From Mitsuaria chitosanitabida ATCC BAA-476 = NBRC 102408 (GTDB taxonomy: Bacteria > Pseudomonadota > Gammaproteobacteria > Burkholderiales > Burkholderiaceae_C), in the NCBI RefSeq assembly GCF_001598255.1, contig NZ_BCYP01000045.1, positions 1 through 58,832 of the forward strand: a DNA stretch of 58,832 bases, written 5' to 3'. Position numbers and translations under genes: made by a program. This document shows, piece by piece, positions 7,637 to 14,368 of this stretch. Below the pieces are notes generated by a model. That model saw only the letters and a program-made list of their open reading frames with translations. It ran no database searches and was not told the DNA's origin. Numbering within the stretch: position 1 is the stretch's first letter; each line of letters begins with the position of its first letter.

Positions 7637-8764
7637 TTACTCGGGGCTGGCGACGTTGGAGCGGCGGCGGCCGGTGGTGGTGGGCTGCTGCTCGGCCTGC
7701 TGCTGGCCGTCGACCAGGGCGGCGATGCGGCGATCGGCGACGCCCATCAGCACGTCGCGCAGGTCGTCGCTCACCTCGGCCGGGATCTCGCGCACCAGGC
7801 GGTTCACGGTGTCGGCATCGGCTGCGCGCTCGATCTGGCCGGCGTAGGAGTCGCCGTCGAAGGCGTGCTGCTGGTCCTGCTGCTGGGCGATCTCGCCGTC
7901 GGCGCCGGCGACCTCGCCGGTCTCGGCGTCGACCGGCGCATCAGCCGGCGGGCTCTGCTGCTCGACCTCATCGACCATCGGGGCCGGGCCGCTGCGGAGG
8001 TCGGCCATGGAGACCGGGCCGGACACGGGAGCGCCCGTGTCCATGTCGATGATGTCCTCGGCTTCCTCGCGAGACTGCAGGCCCATCAGCAGCTCCGGCG
8101 CGTAGAGCTTGCCGAAGAAGCTGGCGGCGCGGTAGCGCAGCATGACCTCGTCCATGGTCTGCCACTTGCTGCCGTTCTTCGTGTACCAGCCCTCGCGCAC
8201 GGCCATCTCGATCGAGATCGGCGGCGACTCCAGGCGCTCGCCGGTGGCGAGCTCTTTCACCCAGGCGATGCACTGCTTGTCGACGATCGCGACGTTCTCG
8301 GTCTTGGTCCGGCGCTGGTTGTCTTCCCAGTAGGTCGTGGCGTAGGGGACCGTCTTCTTGCCCAGCACCTTGATCTCGAAGCGCAGCGGCGAGAAGCGGC
8401 CGCAGTCGTTGATCGCGGCGATGATCCATTGCGACGACCAGCTGGGGCGGCCCTCCACGATGTAGAGGTTCTGCATCACCATCAGCGGGTCGGCACCCAT
8501 ACGCGTCGCCATGTTCAGCGCCACGGCGCAGTTCGACAGCGCGTTGGGGTTCTCGCGCGTTTCCTTGACGTTGCCGTACTTGTCGAGCTTGACGACCTGC
8601 GAGCGGTAGGCCGCGGGCACGAGCGTCGTGGTCATCAGCAGCTTCGACTGGCGGATCATCAGCTCGAAGCTCTGCGAGGAGCCGAAGCCCGGCGCGTAGT
8701 TCTGCTGCACGGCGACGGCGCCGCCTTGCTGCTTGAGGGTGTCGAGGGCGAGAGGGGCGTTCAT
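7637..8764 (-). CDS. RecT-like single-strand annealing protein
   Basis: A 375-residue protein. The core has a phage annealing-protein signature: NALSNCAVALNMATRMGADP, then MQNLYIVEGRPSWSSQWII and CGRFSPLRFEIK. Members bind single strands and anneal homologous DNA. The C-terminal third is low-complexity (Gln/Glu/Asp-rich) and probably flexible. The start at 8764 overlaps the upstream nuclease stop (TGATG). An adjacent exonuclease plus annealing protein is the usual Red/RecET arrangement. The assignment to RecT rather than a sister family is by pattern only. Confidence 0.8.
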   Translation of the reverse strand: MNAPLALDTLKQQGGAVAVQQNYAPGFGSSQSFELMIRQSKLLMTTTLVPAAYRSQVVKLDKYGNVKETRENPNALSNCAVALNMATRMGADPLMVMQNLYIVEGRPSWSSQWIIAAINDCGRFSPLRFEIKVLGKKTVPYATTYWEDNQRRTKTENVAIVDKQCIAWVKELATGERLESPPISIEMAVREGWYTKNGSKWQTMDEVMLRYRAASFFGKLYAPELLMGLQSREEAEDIIDMDTGAPVSGPVSMADLRSGPAPMVDEVEQQSPPADAPVDAETGEVAGADGEIAQQQDQQHAFDGDSYAGQIERAADADTVNRLVREIPAEVSDDLRDVLMGVADRRIAALVDGQQQAEQQPTTTGRRRSNVASPE

Positions 8765-9591
8765 CAGTCTTCTTCCTTGAAGTGGCAGGTGTTCCAGCGC
8801 GCGCAGTACTTCGCGCTGCACAGGGGGGAGGAGGGGTTGGGCGGGAACAGGCCGGTGCGGAACATCCCGGCGGCGATCTGGATCAACCCGGGCTGGTCCT
8901 CGGTGCCGACCATCACGCGCTTGGCGTCCCAGATCCGGCTGACCGCGGCGGCCGGGCGGCTGCTGGTCGACAGGGCCAGGATCTGGCCGCCGACCGTGGG
9001 CACGCCCTCGGTGTGCTCGTACATCAGCTGGTAGGTGCCGAGCTGCGCGCTGCGGCCCTTGGTCTGCGCGACGCCGTCGGCGATGACGCGGGTCCCGGTC
9101 TTCACGTCCGGGATGACGACGCCGTCGGGGTGCCGCGCGACGCGGGCCCGGTCCATCGAGCCGGTCAGGCGCACAACCTGACCGCCGCCGCAGTCGATCT
9201 CAAGCGGCGTCAACTGCTGCTCGACGCTGTGGAAGGCGAAGCGCGGCGAGATCTCGCTGCAGTACATCGCGTGCAGCGACAGCCCGATGCGCTCGGCGTC
9301 GTCGACGCTGAGCCCGTCCTGCTTGAAGTCGACGTCGCGGTCCGGGTTGCGCAGCGTGTCGACGAAGACGTCGGCCGCGTCGAGCGCGCTGATCGGCTCG
9401 GCGCCCGGCAGGCGACCGGCATCGAACGCGGCGGTGCTGGCGTGGATCGACGTGCCCAGGTGCGCGCGCAGGCCGGCGGCCTTGCGCATGCCGAGGATGT
9501 GCTCGCCCTCCCAGCTGTAGGCGCAGTCGAAAAGTTTCGACCAGCTGCTGGCGCGGGCGGTGTGGACGCGGGGGGCGAAGGCTTCGGTCAC
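8764..9591 (-). CDS. Cas4/RecB-like PD-(D/E)XK exonuclease, probable Fe-S
   Basis: A 275-residue nuclease. Motifs in order: GTSIHAS (His of motif I region), LTGSMDRA (catalytic Asp), VVIPDVKTG (D-x-K) and a downstream Gln (LGTYQLMY). One Cys near residue 23 (LFDCAYSW) and three at the C-terminus (CSAKYCARWNTC) give the 1+3 cysteine pattern of Cas4/AddB-type Fe-S nucleases. It is upstream of, and overlaps, the annealing-protein gene, so it most likely supplies 3' overhangs for recombination. Confidence 0.87.
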   Translation of the reverse strand: MTEAFAPRVHTARASSWSKLFDCAYSWEGEHILGMRKAAGLRAHLGTSIHASTAAFDAGRLPGAEPISALDAADVFVDTLRNPDRDVDFKQDGLSVDDAERIGLSLHAMYCSEISPRFAFHSVEQQLTPLEIDCGGGQVVRLTGSMDRARVARHPDGVVIPDVKTGTRVIADGVAQTKGRSAQLGTYQLMYEHTEGVPTVGGQILALSTSSRPAAAVSRIWDAKRVMVGTEDQPGLIQIAAGMFRTGLFPPNPSSPLCSAKYCARWNTCHFKEED

Positions 9592-9884
9592 GCGACACCG
9601 CCTTCAACAGCCACGATCGCGGCTTCCGCGTCGGCCATCGCCGCATCGAACTCCGCGCGGTCCGTTTCGTCGTCCCAGGTGGCGACGTGGCTCAACCGCT
9701 TCAGAGCGGCGAGCAGGGCGCCGGCTCCAACAAAGAGCTGAGCGTTGGCCTTCGCCTCATCGGTGTGCGGTGAGCCGTGTTCATCGCGGAACTCGGCGAC
9801 GAGGAAGCCGCCATGGACGATGCTCGTGCGGACCAGTGTGCCGATCGCTTCGAGCTGGACCGTTGTGTGCTTGCCGACGCTCAT
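9588..9884 (-). CDS. Conserved-looking phage hypothetical protein
   Basis: A 98-residue protein with an N-terminal beta-rich part (VQLEAIGTLVRTSIVHGGFL) and acidic helices after. Start and stop overlap its neighbours by four bases, placing it firmly in the leftward operon. Function unknown. Confidence 0.7.
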   Translation of the reverse strand: MSVGKHTTVQLEAIGTLVRTSIVHGGFLVAEFRDEHGSPHTDEAKANAQLFVGAGALLAALKRLSHVATWDDETDRAEFDAAMADAEAAIVAVEGGVA

Positions 9885-10081
9885 TGCGCGCTCCAGACGT
9901 AGGCCGCTCCGATCAGCGCCAGCACGGCGACGGTCGTTGCGGTGGGGTGATGGATGAACCAGCGCTCCAGGCCGTGGACGCCGCCCATGCGCGGGCGACG
10001 CGGCTCGGGCTCGTTCTCGAAGCCGAGGTCGCTGCAGGCCTCGGCCGGAGCCGGGGCCGTGGTGGTGCGGGCGTCGTTCAC
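9881..10081 (-). CDS. Small tail-anchored membrane protein
   Basis: A 66-residue protein with a hydrophilic N-terminus and one C-terminal membrane span (about residues 46-64). Overlaps both neighbours (ATGA/TGATG style). Function unknown. Confidence 0.6.
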   Translation of the reverse strand: MNDARTTTAPAPAEACSDLGFENEPEPRRPRMGGVHGLERWFIHHPTATTVAVLALIGAAYVWSAQ

Positions 10082-10500
10082 GCGTCGCTCCCGACCAGCG
10101 CCAGCACCGGTGCGTTCATGGCGCGGGCGTGCTCGACGCGGCGCTCGCGGCGGTCCTGCTCGTCGGCCTGCAGGCGGTACTCCGCCAGCTTGTTGGCGAT
10201 GCGGATGATCTCGGCCTGGGTGTCGTCGTCGGCGAGGAAGCGCTCGGTGATCAGGTCACCGGCGGCGCAGCGCGTGATGTGCGGCTGGCCGGGGTCGTTC
10301 TGGATCACGACCAGACGCGGCGTCTTGAGGTCGGCGAGGTCTTCGGCGGTGACGCCGCGCAGGTGGGGCACTTCCCGCTCGCGCTCGATGCCGCGGCATT
10401 GCAGGAAGACCCACTCGCTGTAGAACTCGACCTGGCGCAGCACCAGCGCGCGCGCGGCGCTGATGTCCGCTTGGGTCGTCGAGGTTCCGATCTGGTTCAT
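10078..10500 (-). CDS. First gene of the leftward operon, hypothetical
   Basis: A 140-residue charged protein. It follows the PL-type promoter by an untranslated leader of about 25 bases; AGGGAG precedes the ATG at 10500 by seven bases. Being promoter-proximal it is expressed first after derepression. No N-type or Kil-like signature is recognised; sequence is helical and charged. Confidence 0.75.
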   Translation of the reverse strand: MNQIGTSTTQADISAARALVLRQVEFYSEWVFLQCRGIEREREVPHLRGVTAEDLADLKTPRLVVIQNDPGQPHITRCAAGDLITERFLADDDTQAEIIRIANKLAEYRLQADEQDRRERRVEHARAMNAPVLALVGSDA

Positions 10501-10531
10501 CCGTAGCTCCCTGGTTGGTTGCGTTGGATGA

Positions 10532-10560
10532 ATACTAGTGCCGCTTGTTTGTCAGGTCAA
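10532..10560 (-). promoter_or_regulatory. PL-type promoter of the leftward operon
   Basis: On the minus strand TTGACC (10560-10555), a 17-base spacer and TAGTAT (10537-10532). Predicted transcription start is near 10525. The hexamers and spacing are identical to the cro promoter at 12207-12235. An operator copy lies over the spacer and -10. Confidence 0.85.
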
Positions 10561-10572
10561 TAGCGCCGCTTG
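10535..10572. promoter_or_regulatory. Left operator pair (two 13-bp dyads)
   Basis: Two copies of the dyad CWAGCG-S-CGCTWG: CTAGTGCCGCTTG at 10535-10547 (overlapping the PL -10 and spacer) and ATAGCGCCGCTTG at 10560-10572 (abutting the -35). Centres are 25 bases apart. Matching copies lie at 12187-12199 and 12220-12232 around PR. They are the expected CI/Cro binding sites. Confidence 0.8.
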
Positions 10573-10642
10573 TATTTGCGCTTATATTTTTCTGGTGTGC
10601 CTTGGCGCTTGGCTTCGTCAGCTACTTGGAATCGGCTCGGCA

Positions 10643-10753
10643 ATGGCCGCCTGGGGAGGCTTCAGGGTGGGCCATGCCGGGAGCCGCAGCGAATCATTCG
10701 TGATGATGGCGGCGGGAGCCGCAGTCCTCGCGTTCTGGTTCGCGATCGTCTAG
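10643..10753 (+). CDS. Possible small membrane peptide
   Basis: A 36-residue frame ending in a hydrophobic segment (FVMMAAGAAVLAFWFAIV). No convincing ribosome binding site. The frame stays open upstream through the left operators, where translation is unlikely. Weak call. Confidence 0.2.
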   Translation: MAAWGGFRVGHAGSRSESFVMMAAGAAVLAFWFAIV

Positions 10754-10757
10754 TCCG

Positions 10758-10997
10758 TCAGGACTTCTGCTGCCGCTGGGCGCGGCGCGCAAGGATCATC
10801 TCCAGTGCATTCGGCGGTACCTCGCCGAAGAAGATGACGTCGCCGCTCACCGACCCGATGAACGAGTTGTTGGCGGCTTGCTTGGCTGCGGCCTCACGGC
10901 CTGCCGTTTCTTTGGCTTCGGTCGGCCTCAAAGGCGGGACCTCACTGGCGGCGAGCGACTCGATGTATCGCTCTGCGCTCCTATCGCGATTCGTCAC
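10758..10997 (-). CDS. Rex-position hypothetical protein
   Basis: A 79-residue protein with a GTG start at 10997, chosen because AGGGAG lies nine bases upstream; longer frames overlap the previous gene. It is the last gene downstream of the CI-like repressor and ends near PL, the position of rexB in lambda. It would be transcribed in the lysogen. Sequence is charged; no domain recognised. Confidence 0.55.
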   Translation of the reverse strand: MTNRDRSAERYIESLAASEVPPLRPTEAKETAGREAAAKQAANNSFIGSVSGDVIFFGEVPPNALEMILARRAQRQQKS

Positions 10998-11065
10998 GTT
11001 TTGTTTCTCCCTGTGAGCCCGCGGAGAATAAACGGAATCTTCACGCTGCGTGCGGTTGTGCACAG

Positions 11066-11434
11066 TCACCGATGGGGGAGGCCCAGCGCGAGGATCGCAC
11101 ACAGGGCGAGTGCCAGGGCTACGTTCGTCACAACTGAGGCGATCAGCAGCTGCATCAGCAGGCGGCGACGCCAGGGGGTCTTCTGCACCACCAGCACCGC
11201 GGCTTGGCCATCGTCGAACGATGGCAGGCCATTGCTCTCTGAAGCGTCCGTGCCGCTGCCGGCGGCTTGCGCGCGACTGAAGAACACGTAGACCTCCTCT
11301 GCCTTGTCGACGAGCGGGGATTCTCGGGGCGGCGGGGGAGGTGGCGGCTGGGGCGGTTGATCGGGCAAGGCGGGACTACAAGGCGTTCCCGCAGTGCCGA
11401 TTCCGGTCTCGCTGCGGAGGACTCCCAGCCGCAA
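11066..11434 (-). CDS. Rex-position membrane protein, proline-rich
   Basis: Up to 122 residues. A polyproline tract near residues 26-36 is followed by a charged region and a strong C-terminal membrane span (LLIASVVTNVALALALCAI). The farthest start is a TTG at 11434, directly at the repressor stop; internal starts are possible. It is co-directional with and immediately after the CI-like gene, so it is likely expressed during lysogeny. Superinfection exclusion is a reasonable guess from position. Confidence 0.55.
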   Translation of the reverse strand: MRLGVLRSETGIGTAGTPCSPALPDQPPQPPPPPPPRESPLVDKAEEVYVFFSRAQAAGSGTDASESNGLPSFDDGQAAVLVVQKTPWRRRLLMQLLIASVVTNVALALALCAILALGLPHR

Positions 11435-12151
11435 TTATCCGGTGCGGACCTTCGAGCGCGATGTGCTGCTATGCGCACGCGCGTTGCGTTCGTGAAGGGC
11501 CCCCTTCATCTGGTGGGCCTCGTCAGCGGCATTCAGAAACCCGAGCAGGAAGTCACGCTCTGGGCCTGGCGCCCAGTTCTCGGCCATGCTTCGCACCGTG
11601 TCCTCCCAGTCGTCTTGCGATCCGGCCGGGGAGGCCGGTGCAGCGATGGGTGGCAATCCTTTCGCCAGTGCATCGATCGCGGCTGCCTCGTCGTCGTTCG
11701 GGCCGTTCTCGATCATCGAGGCGGCGGCAGCGGCCATCAGCTTGCGCTTTCGTTCGGGCGCGGCGGCAACAGCGGCGGACACGCCAAGCAGAGCCCGGAC
11801 GAGGGAGAGTTCGGTTGGACTTTCGACGTAGACGGGTTCCGCCTTGGTCGGCTGCGCTTCCGAGCCAAGGACGGTAGCGAGTCGAGGGCTGAAGTCGGCG
11901 ACCTTGCACCCCAGCCCCTCGGCGAACCCCAGCGCGGCCTTAAGGCTCAAGGGGGTCTGGCCGTTGAGGAAGAAGCCGACCGCGGCCTGGCTCCCAATGC
12001 CGAACTTCAGGCCGAACTGGAGCTGTGTGCCCAGGCCGCGCTCCTTCAGCGCTGGCTTGCGGTCCTCCCAGATCCGGCGCAGGCGCGCGGCTTCCTCCCG
12101 ATGCTCGTCGGTGACCTTCGCCTTCCGGGCATCAGCGTCGCTTGTATTCAT
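11435..12151 (-). CDS. CI-like repressor, no protease domain
   Basis: A 238-residue protein. Residues about 30-85 form a helix-turn-helix-like block (GLGTQLQFGLKFGIGSQAAV, then LSLKAALGFAEGLGCKV) typical of XRE-type phage repressors in this bacterial group. The rest is acidic/alanine-rich with no visible S24/LexA-type autoproteolysis site. AGGA precedes the ATG at 12151. It is divergent from cro across the right operators. No strong sigma-70 promoter is visible upstream, consistent with an activated maintenance promoter. Confidence 0.8.
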   Translation of the reverse strand: MNTSDADARKAKVTDEHREEAARLRRIWEDRKPALKERGLGTQLQFGLKFGIGSQAAVGFFLNGQTPLSLKAALGFAEGLGCKVADFSPRLATVLGSEAQPTKAEPVYVESPTELSLVRALLGVSAAVAAAPERKRKLMAAAAASMIENGPNDDEAAAIDALAKGLPPIAAPASPAGSQDDWEDTVRSMAENWAPGPERDFLLGFLNAADEAHQMKGALHERNARAHSSTSRSKVRTG

Positions 12152-12166
12152 CAGCGGGATCCTATG

Positions 12167-12181
12167 GTTAGCATTGCTAAC
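12167..12181. promoter_or_regulatory. 15-bp perfect palindrome in cI leader region
   Basis: GTTAGCATTGCTAAC has seven-base perfect arms around a central T. It lies between the repressor ATG and the right operators, where it would overlap the repressor's own promoter. The sequence is unlike the 13-bp operators, so another regulator may bind it. Confidence 0.5.
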
Positions 12182-12186
12182 GGCAA

Positions 12187-12232
12187 CTAGCGGCGCCTGT
12201 TTGCGCTTGACCTCGAAAACAAGCGCCGCTAG
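12187..12232. promoter_or_regulatory. Right operator pair (two 13-bp dyads)
   Basis: CTAGCGGCGCCTG at 12187-12199 and CAAGCGCCGCTAG at 12220-12232, with centres 33 bases apart. The second covers the PR spacer and the start of the -10; the first lies just upstream of the -35. Same motif as at the left operators, which supports a shared CI/Cro regulon. Confidence 0.82.
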
Positions 12233-12235
12233 TAT
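12207..12235 (+). promoter_or_regulatory. PR-type promoter for cro, predicted leaderless
   Basis: TTGACC at 12207-12212, a 17-base spacer and TAGTAT at 12230-12235. The predicted start of transcription is at about 12242, one base from the cro ATG at 12243. No Shine-Dalgarno sequence precedes that ATG, so the first cistron is probably translated from a leaderless mRNA. Confidence 0.85.
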
Positions 12236-12242
12236 TGGCGCC

Positions 12243-12500
12243 ATGAACGGAATTCGAGCCATCCGCGCCCAACTGGGGATGACCCAACAGGCATTCGCCG
12301 AGGGCATCGAAATGACGCAAGCCAACGTCTCGCTCTACGAGAGCAAGGGCCAGACGGTGCCGCCGGGCGTTGCCCGCCGCGTCATCGACCTCGCCGGTGC
12401 GCATGGCTTCACCTGTTCCATGGACGACGTCTACGCCGCCGAGCCCAAGCTGAAGCGCGCGCGGCCGGTCCGAGCAGCACGCAAGACGCAGGCGGCCTGA
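12243..12500 (+). CDS. cro: Cro-like helix-turn-helix repressor
   Basis: An 85-residue protein. Residues about 4-35 (IRAIRAQLGMTQQAFAEG, then MTQANVSLYESKGQ) form a clear helix-turn-helix of the YdaS/Cro type, followed by VPPGVARRVIDLA and a basic tail. It is divergent from the CI-like repressor and first in the rightward operon. It should bind the same 13-bp dyads and shut off repressor synthesis. Confidence 0.88.
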   Translation: MNGIRAIRAQLGMTQQAFAEGIEMTQANVSLYESKGQTVPPGVARRVIDLAGAHGFTCSMDDVYAAEPKLKRARPVRAARKTQAA

Positions 12501-12512
12501 AGTGCGCGCCGC

Positions 12513-12743
12513 TCAGTCGTTGCAGATCGGACCGTTGGGGGAGGGCTGGCAATCCACCTCCGCGCTGCCTGACGCGCAGCCGCGTCCGCCAGTGACGATC
12601 GCCGCGACGAGCGCGATCCCTGCAACCCAACCGACGCCTTCCCTCAGCGTTCGCCATGACCTGGCGTCGCGAGCCGCTGCAGCAAACATCAGCAAGAGCG
12701 GCACCGCCCATAGCGCTGTCTCAATCCAGAACTCTCTGGTCAT
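12513..12743 (-). CDS. Two-span membrane protein, antisense to the PR operon
   Basis: A 76-residue protein with two membrane spans (about residues 8-24 and 42-57) and a C-terminal part with two cysteines. GGGAGGG lies ten bases before the ATG at 12743. It converges on cro, so it must have its own promoter and may be expressed in the lysogen. Function unknown. Confidence 0.6.
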   Translation of the reverse strand: MTREFWIETALWAVPLLLMFAAAARDARSWRTLREGVGWVAGIALVAAIVTGGRGCASGSAEVDCQPSPNGPICND

Positions 12744-12778
12744 TCTTCGTGTCCCTCCCTGCAGACGTGAGTCTGTCA

Positions 12779-12883
12779 CGGGCCGGACCGCACGTTGTCT
12801 CCCCATCGCACTGGACCGGCCCGCCGTCCTCCCCGGCGGGCGGTGCGATGGCTTTGCCCCGGGCTTCGCGCCCGGGGCCTTTT
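12779..12883 (+). terminator. Structured RNA with competing hairpins and terminator
   Basis: Three stems precede a Rho-independent terminator. Arms 12779-12786/12816-12823 (8 bp) compete with nested arms 12803-12811/12843-12851 (9 bp) and 12819-12826/12834-12841 (8 bp). The terminator stem is 12856-12864/12870-12878 followed by TTTT at 12880-12883. Mutually exclusive pairing upstream of a terminator is typical of attenuators or antiterminator RNAs. It sits downstream of cro and upstream of the rest of the early operon. Confidence 0.65.
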
Positions 12884-12902
12884 CTCTCCCTCGGAGTGCG
12901 CA

Positions 12903-13268
12903 ATGACGCCCACCCACTTCAATCGCTCGCATGCATTCACGGAAGCGATCGGTGCCGGACGACGCGCAGTTGCTGATGCCGTGGATGCGCTCTCCGACGC
13001 GGCGACGCTCACAACTCGTAGGGCAGGGTCACCTCTAAAACGCGCTCTCGAAGCAGTCGCAACTGCTCGCTGTATGCCTGTTGCGCAACCGCAGTCTGCT
13101 CTGGCTGAAGGGGAACCGAACTGCTGTCGAGCGTCTGATGGTGCAGCAGGAACTTTTCCAGCGCAGGGCGAACCACGTGTGCAAGCGGAGGCTCCAGTTG
13201 CTGGCCAGACGCGGTGTAGCCGGCAATGCGCTCGTTCTTCAGCGCCATCGCGAGGCACGTCAGCATGA
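12903..13268 (+). pseudogene. Possible truncated early gene
   Basis: An open frame starting MTPTHFNRSHAFTEA, with GGAG six bases upstream. The first 40 or so residues look protein-like, but the rest overlaps a better leftward gene (13009-13335) and has shadow-like composition. The likely picture is the 5' end of a gene cut by insertion of the leftward cargo. Confidence 0.35.
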
Positions 13269-13335
13269 AGTCCAGCATCACGCTCTGCCCTGCAAACGCT
13301 CCGGCTGCGACCAGGTCGCCGTCGTCGAAGTCCAT
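13009..13335 (-). CDS. Hypothetical protein, antisense in early region
   Basis: A 108-residue protein starting MDFDDGDLVAAGAFAGQ, with GGGAG a few bases upstream of the ATG. Mixed helical protein with no recognised domain. Lower G+C and opposite orientation to the PR operon mark it as cargo. Confidence 0.6.
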   Translation of the reverse strand: MDFDDGDLVAAGAFAGQSVMLDFMLTCLAMALKNERIAGYTASGQQLEPPLAHVVRPALEKFLLHHQTLDSSSVPLQPEQTAVAQQAYSEQLRLLRERVLEVTLPYEL

Positions 13336-13404
13336 CGCTCTCCCTGCCTCTATGCCTCGTGTCCAACGAAGCATAGCCGGACCGCTTCGCGCGCATCTCC
13401 GCGC

Positions 13405-13542
13405 TCAGTCCTCGTCGCGGGTCGACCGCGCCAGCTCGACCAGCGCGTCGAGCTGCCACTCGCGCTCGTACATCGCCGCGAAGGCGGCCGCCTCGGCGAC
13501 GACCTGCTCGGTGGCGCGCTTCGCGAATTCTTGATCGGACAT
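13405..13542 (-). CDS. Small acidic hypothetical protein
   Basis: A 45-residue protein (MSDQEFAKRATEQVV...). GGGGG lies a few bases upstream of the ATG at 13542. Its start is 12 bases from the start of the divergent gene at 13555, so the two leaders overlap. Confidence 0.5.
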   Translation of the reverse strand: MSDQEFAKRATEQVVAEAAAFAAMYEREWQLDALVELARSTRDED

Positions 13543-13554
13543 ACAGGACCCCCA

Positions 13555-13827
13555 ATGACTGAAGACGACGTGAACTTCTCGCGTAGCGGGCGCTCGGACC
13601 CCGGCGGCAAGCTGGTCTCGCGCCTCGACATCCCGGTGAGCCAGGAGACCGAGGAGGCTGTGATCGCGATGGCGACCCTCTCGGGCATGTCGAAGAGCGA
13701 GTTCGCCCGTCACCTGCTGGAGCGCGCCTTGTTCGGCGAGTTCAACGTGATGCGCCGCAGTGTGGCCGGACGCGGGCAGTTCGGTCGATGGGATCAAAGT
13801 CCGGCGCCGGCCCGGGAGGGCGTCTGA
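13555..13827 (+). CDS. Ribbon-helix-helix-like protein
   Basis: A 90-residue protein whose central segment (LVSRLDIPVSQETEEAV, then SGMSKSEFARHLLERAL) has the strand-helix-helix pattern of Arc/MetJ/CopG regulators. It begins a run of tightly overlapping rightward genes that continues to 20.6 kb. Probably a DNA-binding regulator or nickase accessory; target unknown. Confidence 0.6.
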   Translation: MTEDDVNFSRSGRSDPGGKLVSRLDIPVSQETEEAVIAMATLSGMSKSEFARHLLERALFGEFNVMRRSVAGRGQFGRWDQSPAPAREGV

Positions 13828-14156
13828 TGAACGGCGTCGACTGGATGGCCCAGCGAATCATCGCCGCGGCCAACCGTGACCTCGACCCCGGCGACGCGCC
13901 CCCGCGCTTCAACCCGCGACCGCCCGGCGTGATCCGCGAGGGCAGCGCGACACAGCAAGTTCTCCAGTTCTTGGAGAAGCACACCGGCCGCTACTTCATC
14001 CGCATCCAGATCGTGCGCGCCACCGGCTGCAGCGAGCGCGCCGTCGACTGGGCGCTGCTGTTCCTGAAGGCGCAGCAGCGGATCAAAGCCGTCGAAGACA
14101 CAACCCGCAACTCGCGCTATCTGCGCTATGGCATCGCAAAGGAAGGCGAAGCATGA
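13827..14156 (+). CDS. Winged-helix-like hypothetical protein
   Basis: A 109-residue protein; the ATG overlaps the previous stop (TGATG). The C-terminal half (QQVLQFLEKHTGRYFI, then RATGCSERAVDWALLFLKAQ) has a winged-helix rhythm. A DNA-binding role in early regulation is inferred only from this. Confidence 0.6.
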   Translation: MNGVDWMAQRIIAAANRDLDPGDAPPRFNPRPPGVIREGSATQQVLQFLEKHTGRYFIRIQIVRATGCSERAVDWALLFLKAQQRIKAVEDTTRNSRYLRYGIAKEGEA

Positions 14157-14368
14157 CCACCCTGGAAGAGGTCCCCGAGAAGGAGTGCACCGGCTGCGAC
14201 GAATCGTGGCCGGCGACGCGCGAGTACTTCAACGTCAGCGCCAAGGGCGTCTACGGCCTTCACTCGTGGTGCAAGGCCTGCATGTCGGAGGACTACCGCA
14301 GCCGCAACCCGCTGAAGCGCCCGCCGGTGCCGGATGTGTTCGGCGTGAACCTGCGAGGGGGCGCCTGA
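14153..14368 (+). CDS. Small zinc-finger protein
   Basis: A 71-residue protein with CTGCDESWPATREYF and GLHSWCKACMSEDYRS, i.e. two CxxC pairs about 24 residues apart in a treble-clef-like pattern often seen in phage HNH-related small proteins. It lacks the HNH catalytic residues. Overlaps both neighbours. Confidence 0.65.
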   Translation: MTTLEEVPEKECTGCDESWPATREYFNVSAKGVYGLHSWCKACMSEDYRSRNPLKRPPVPDVFGVNLRGGA

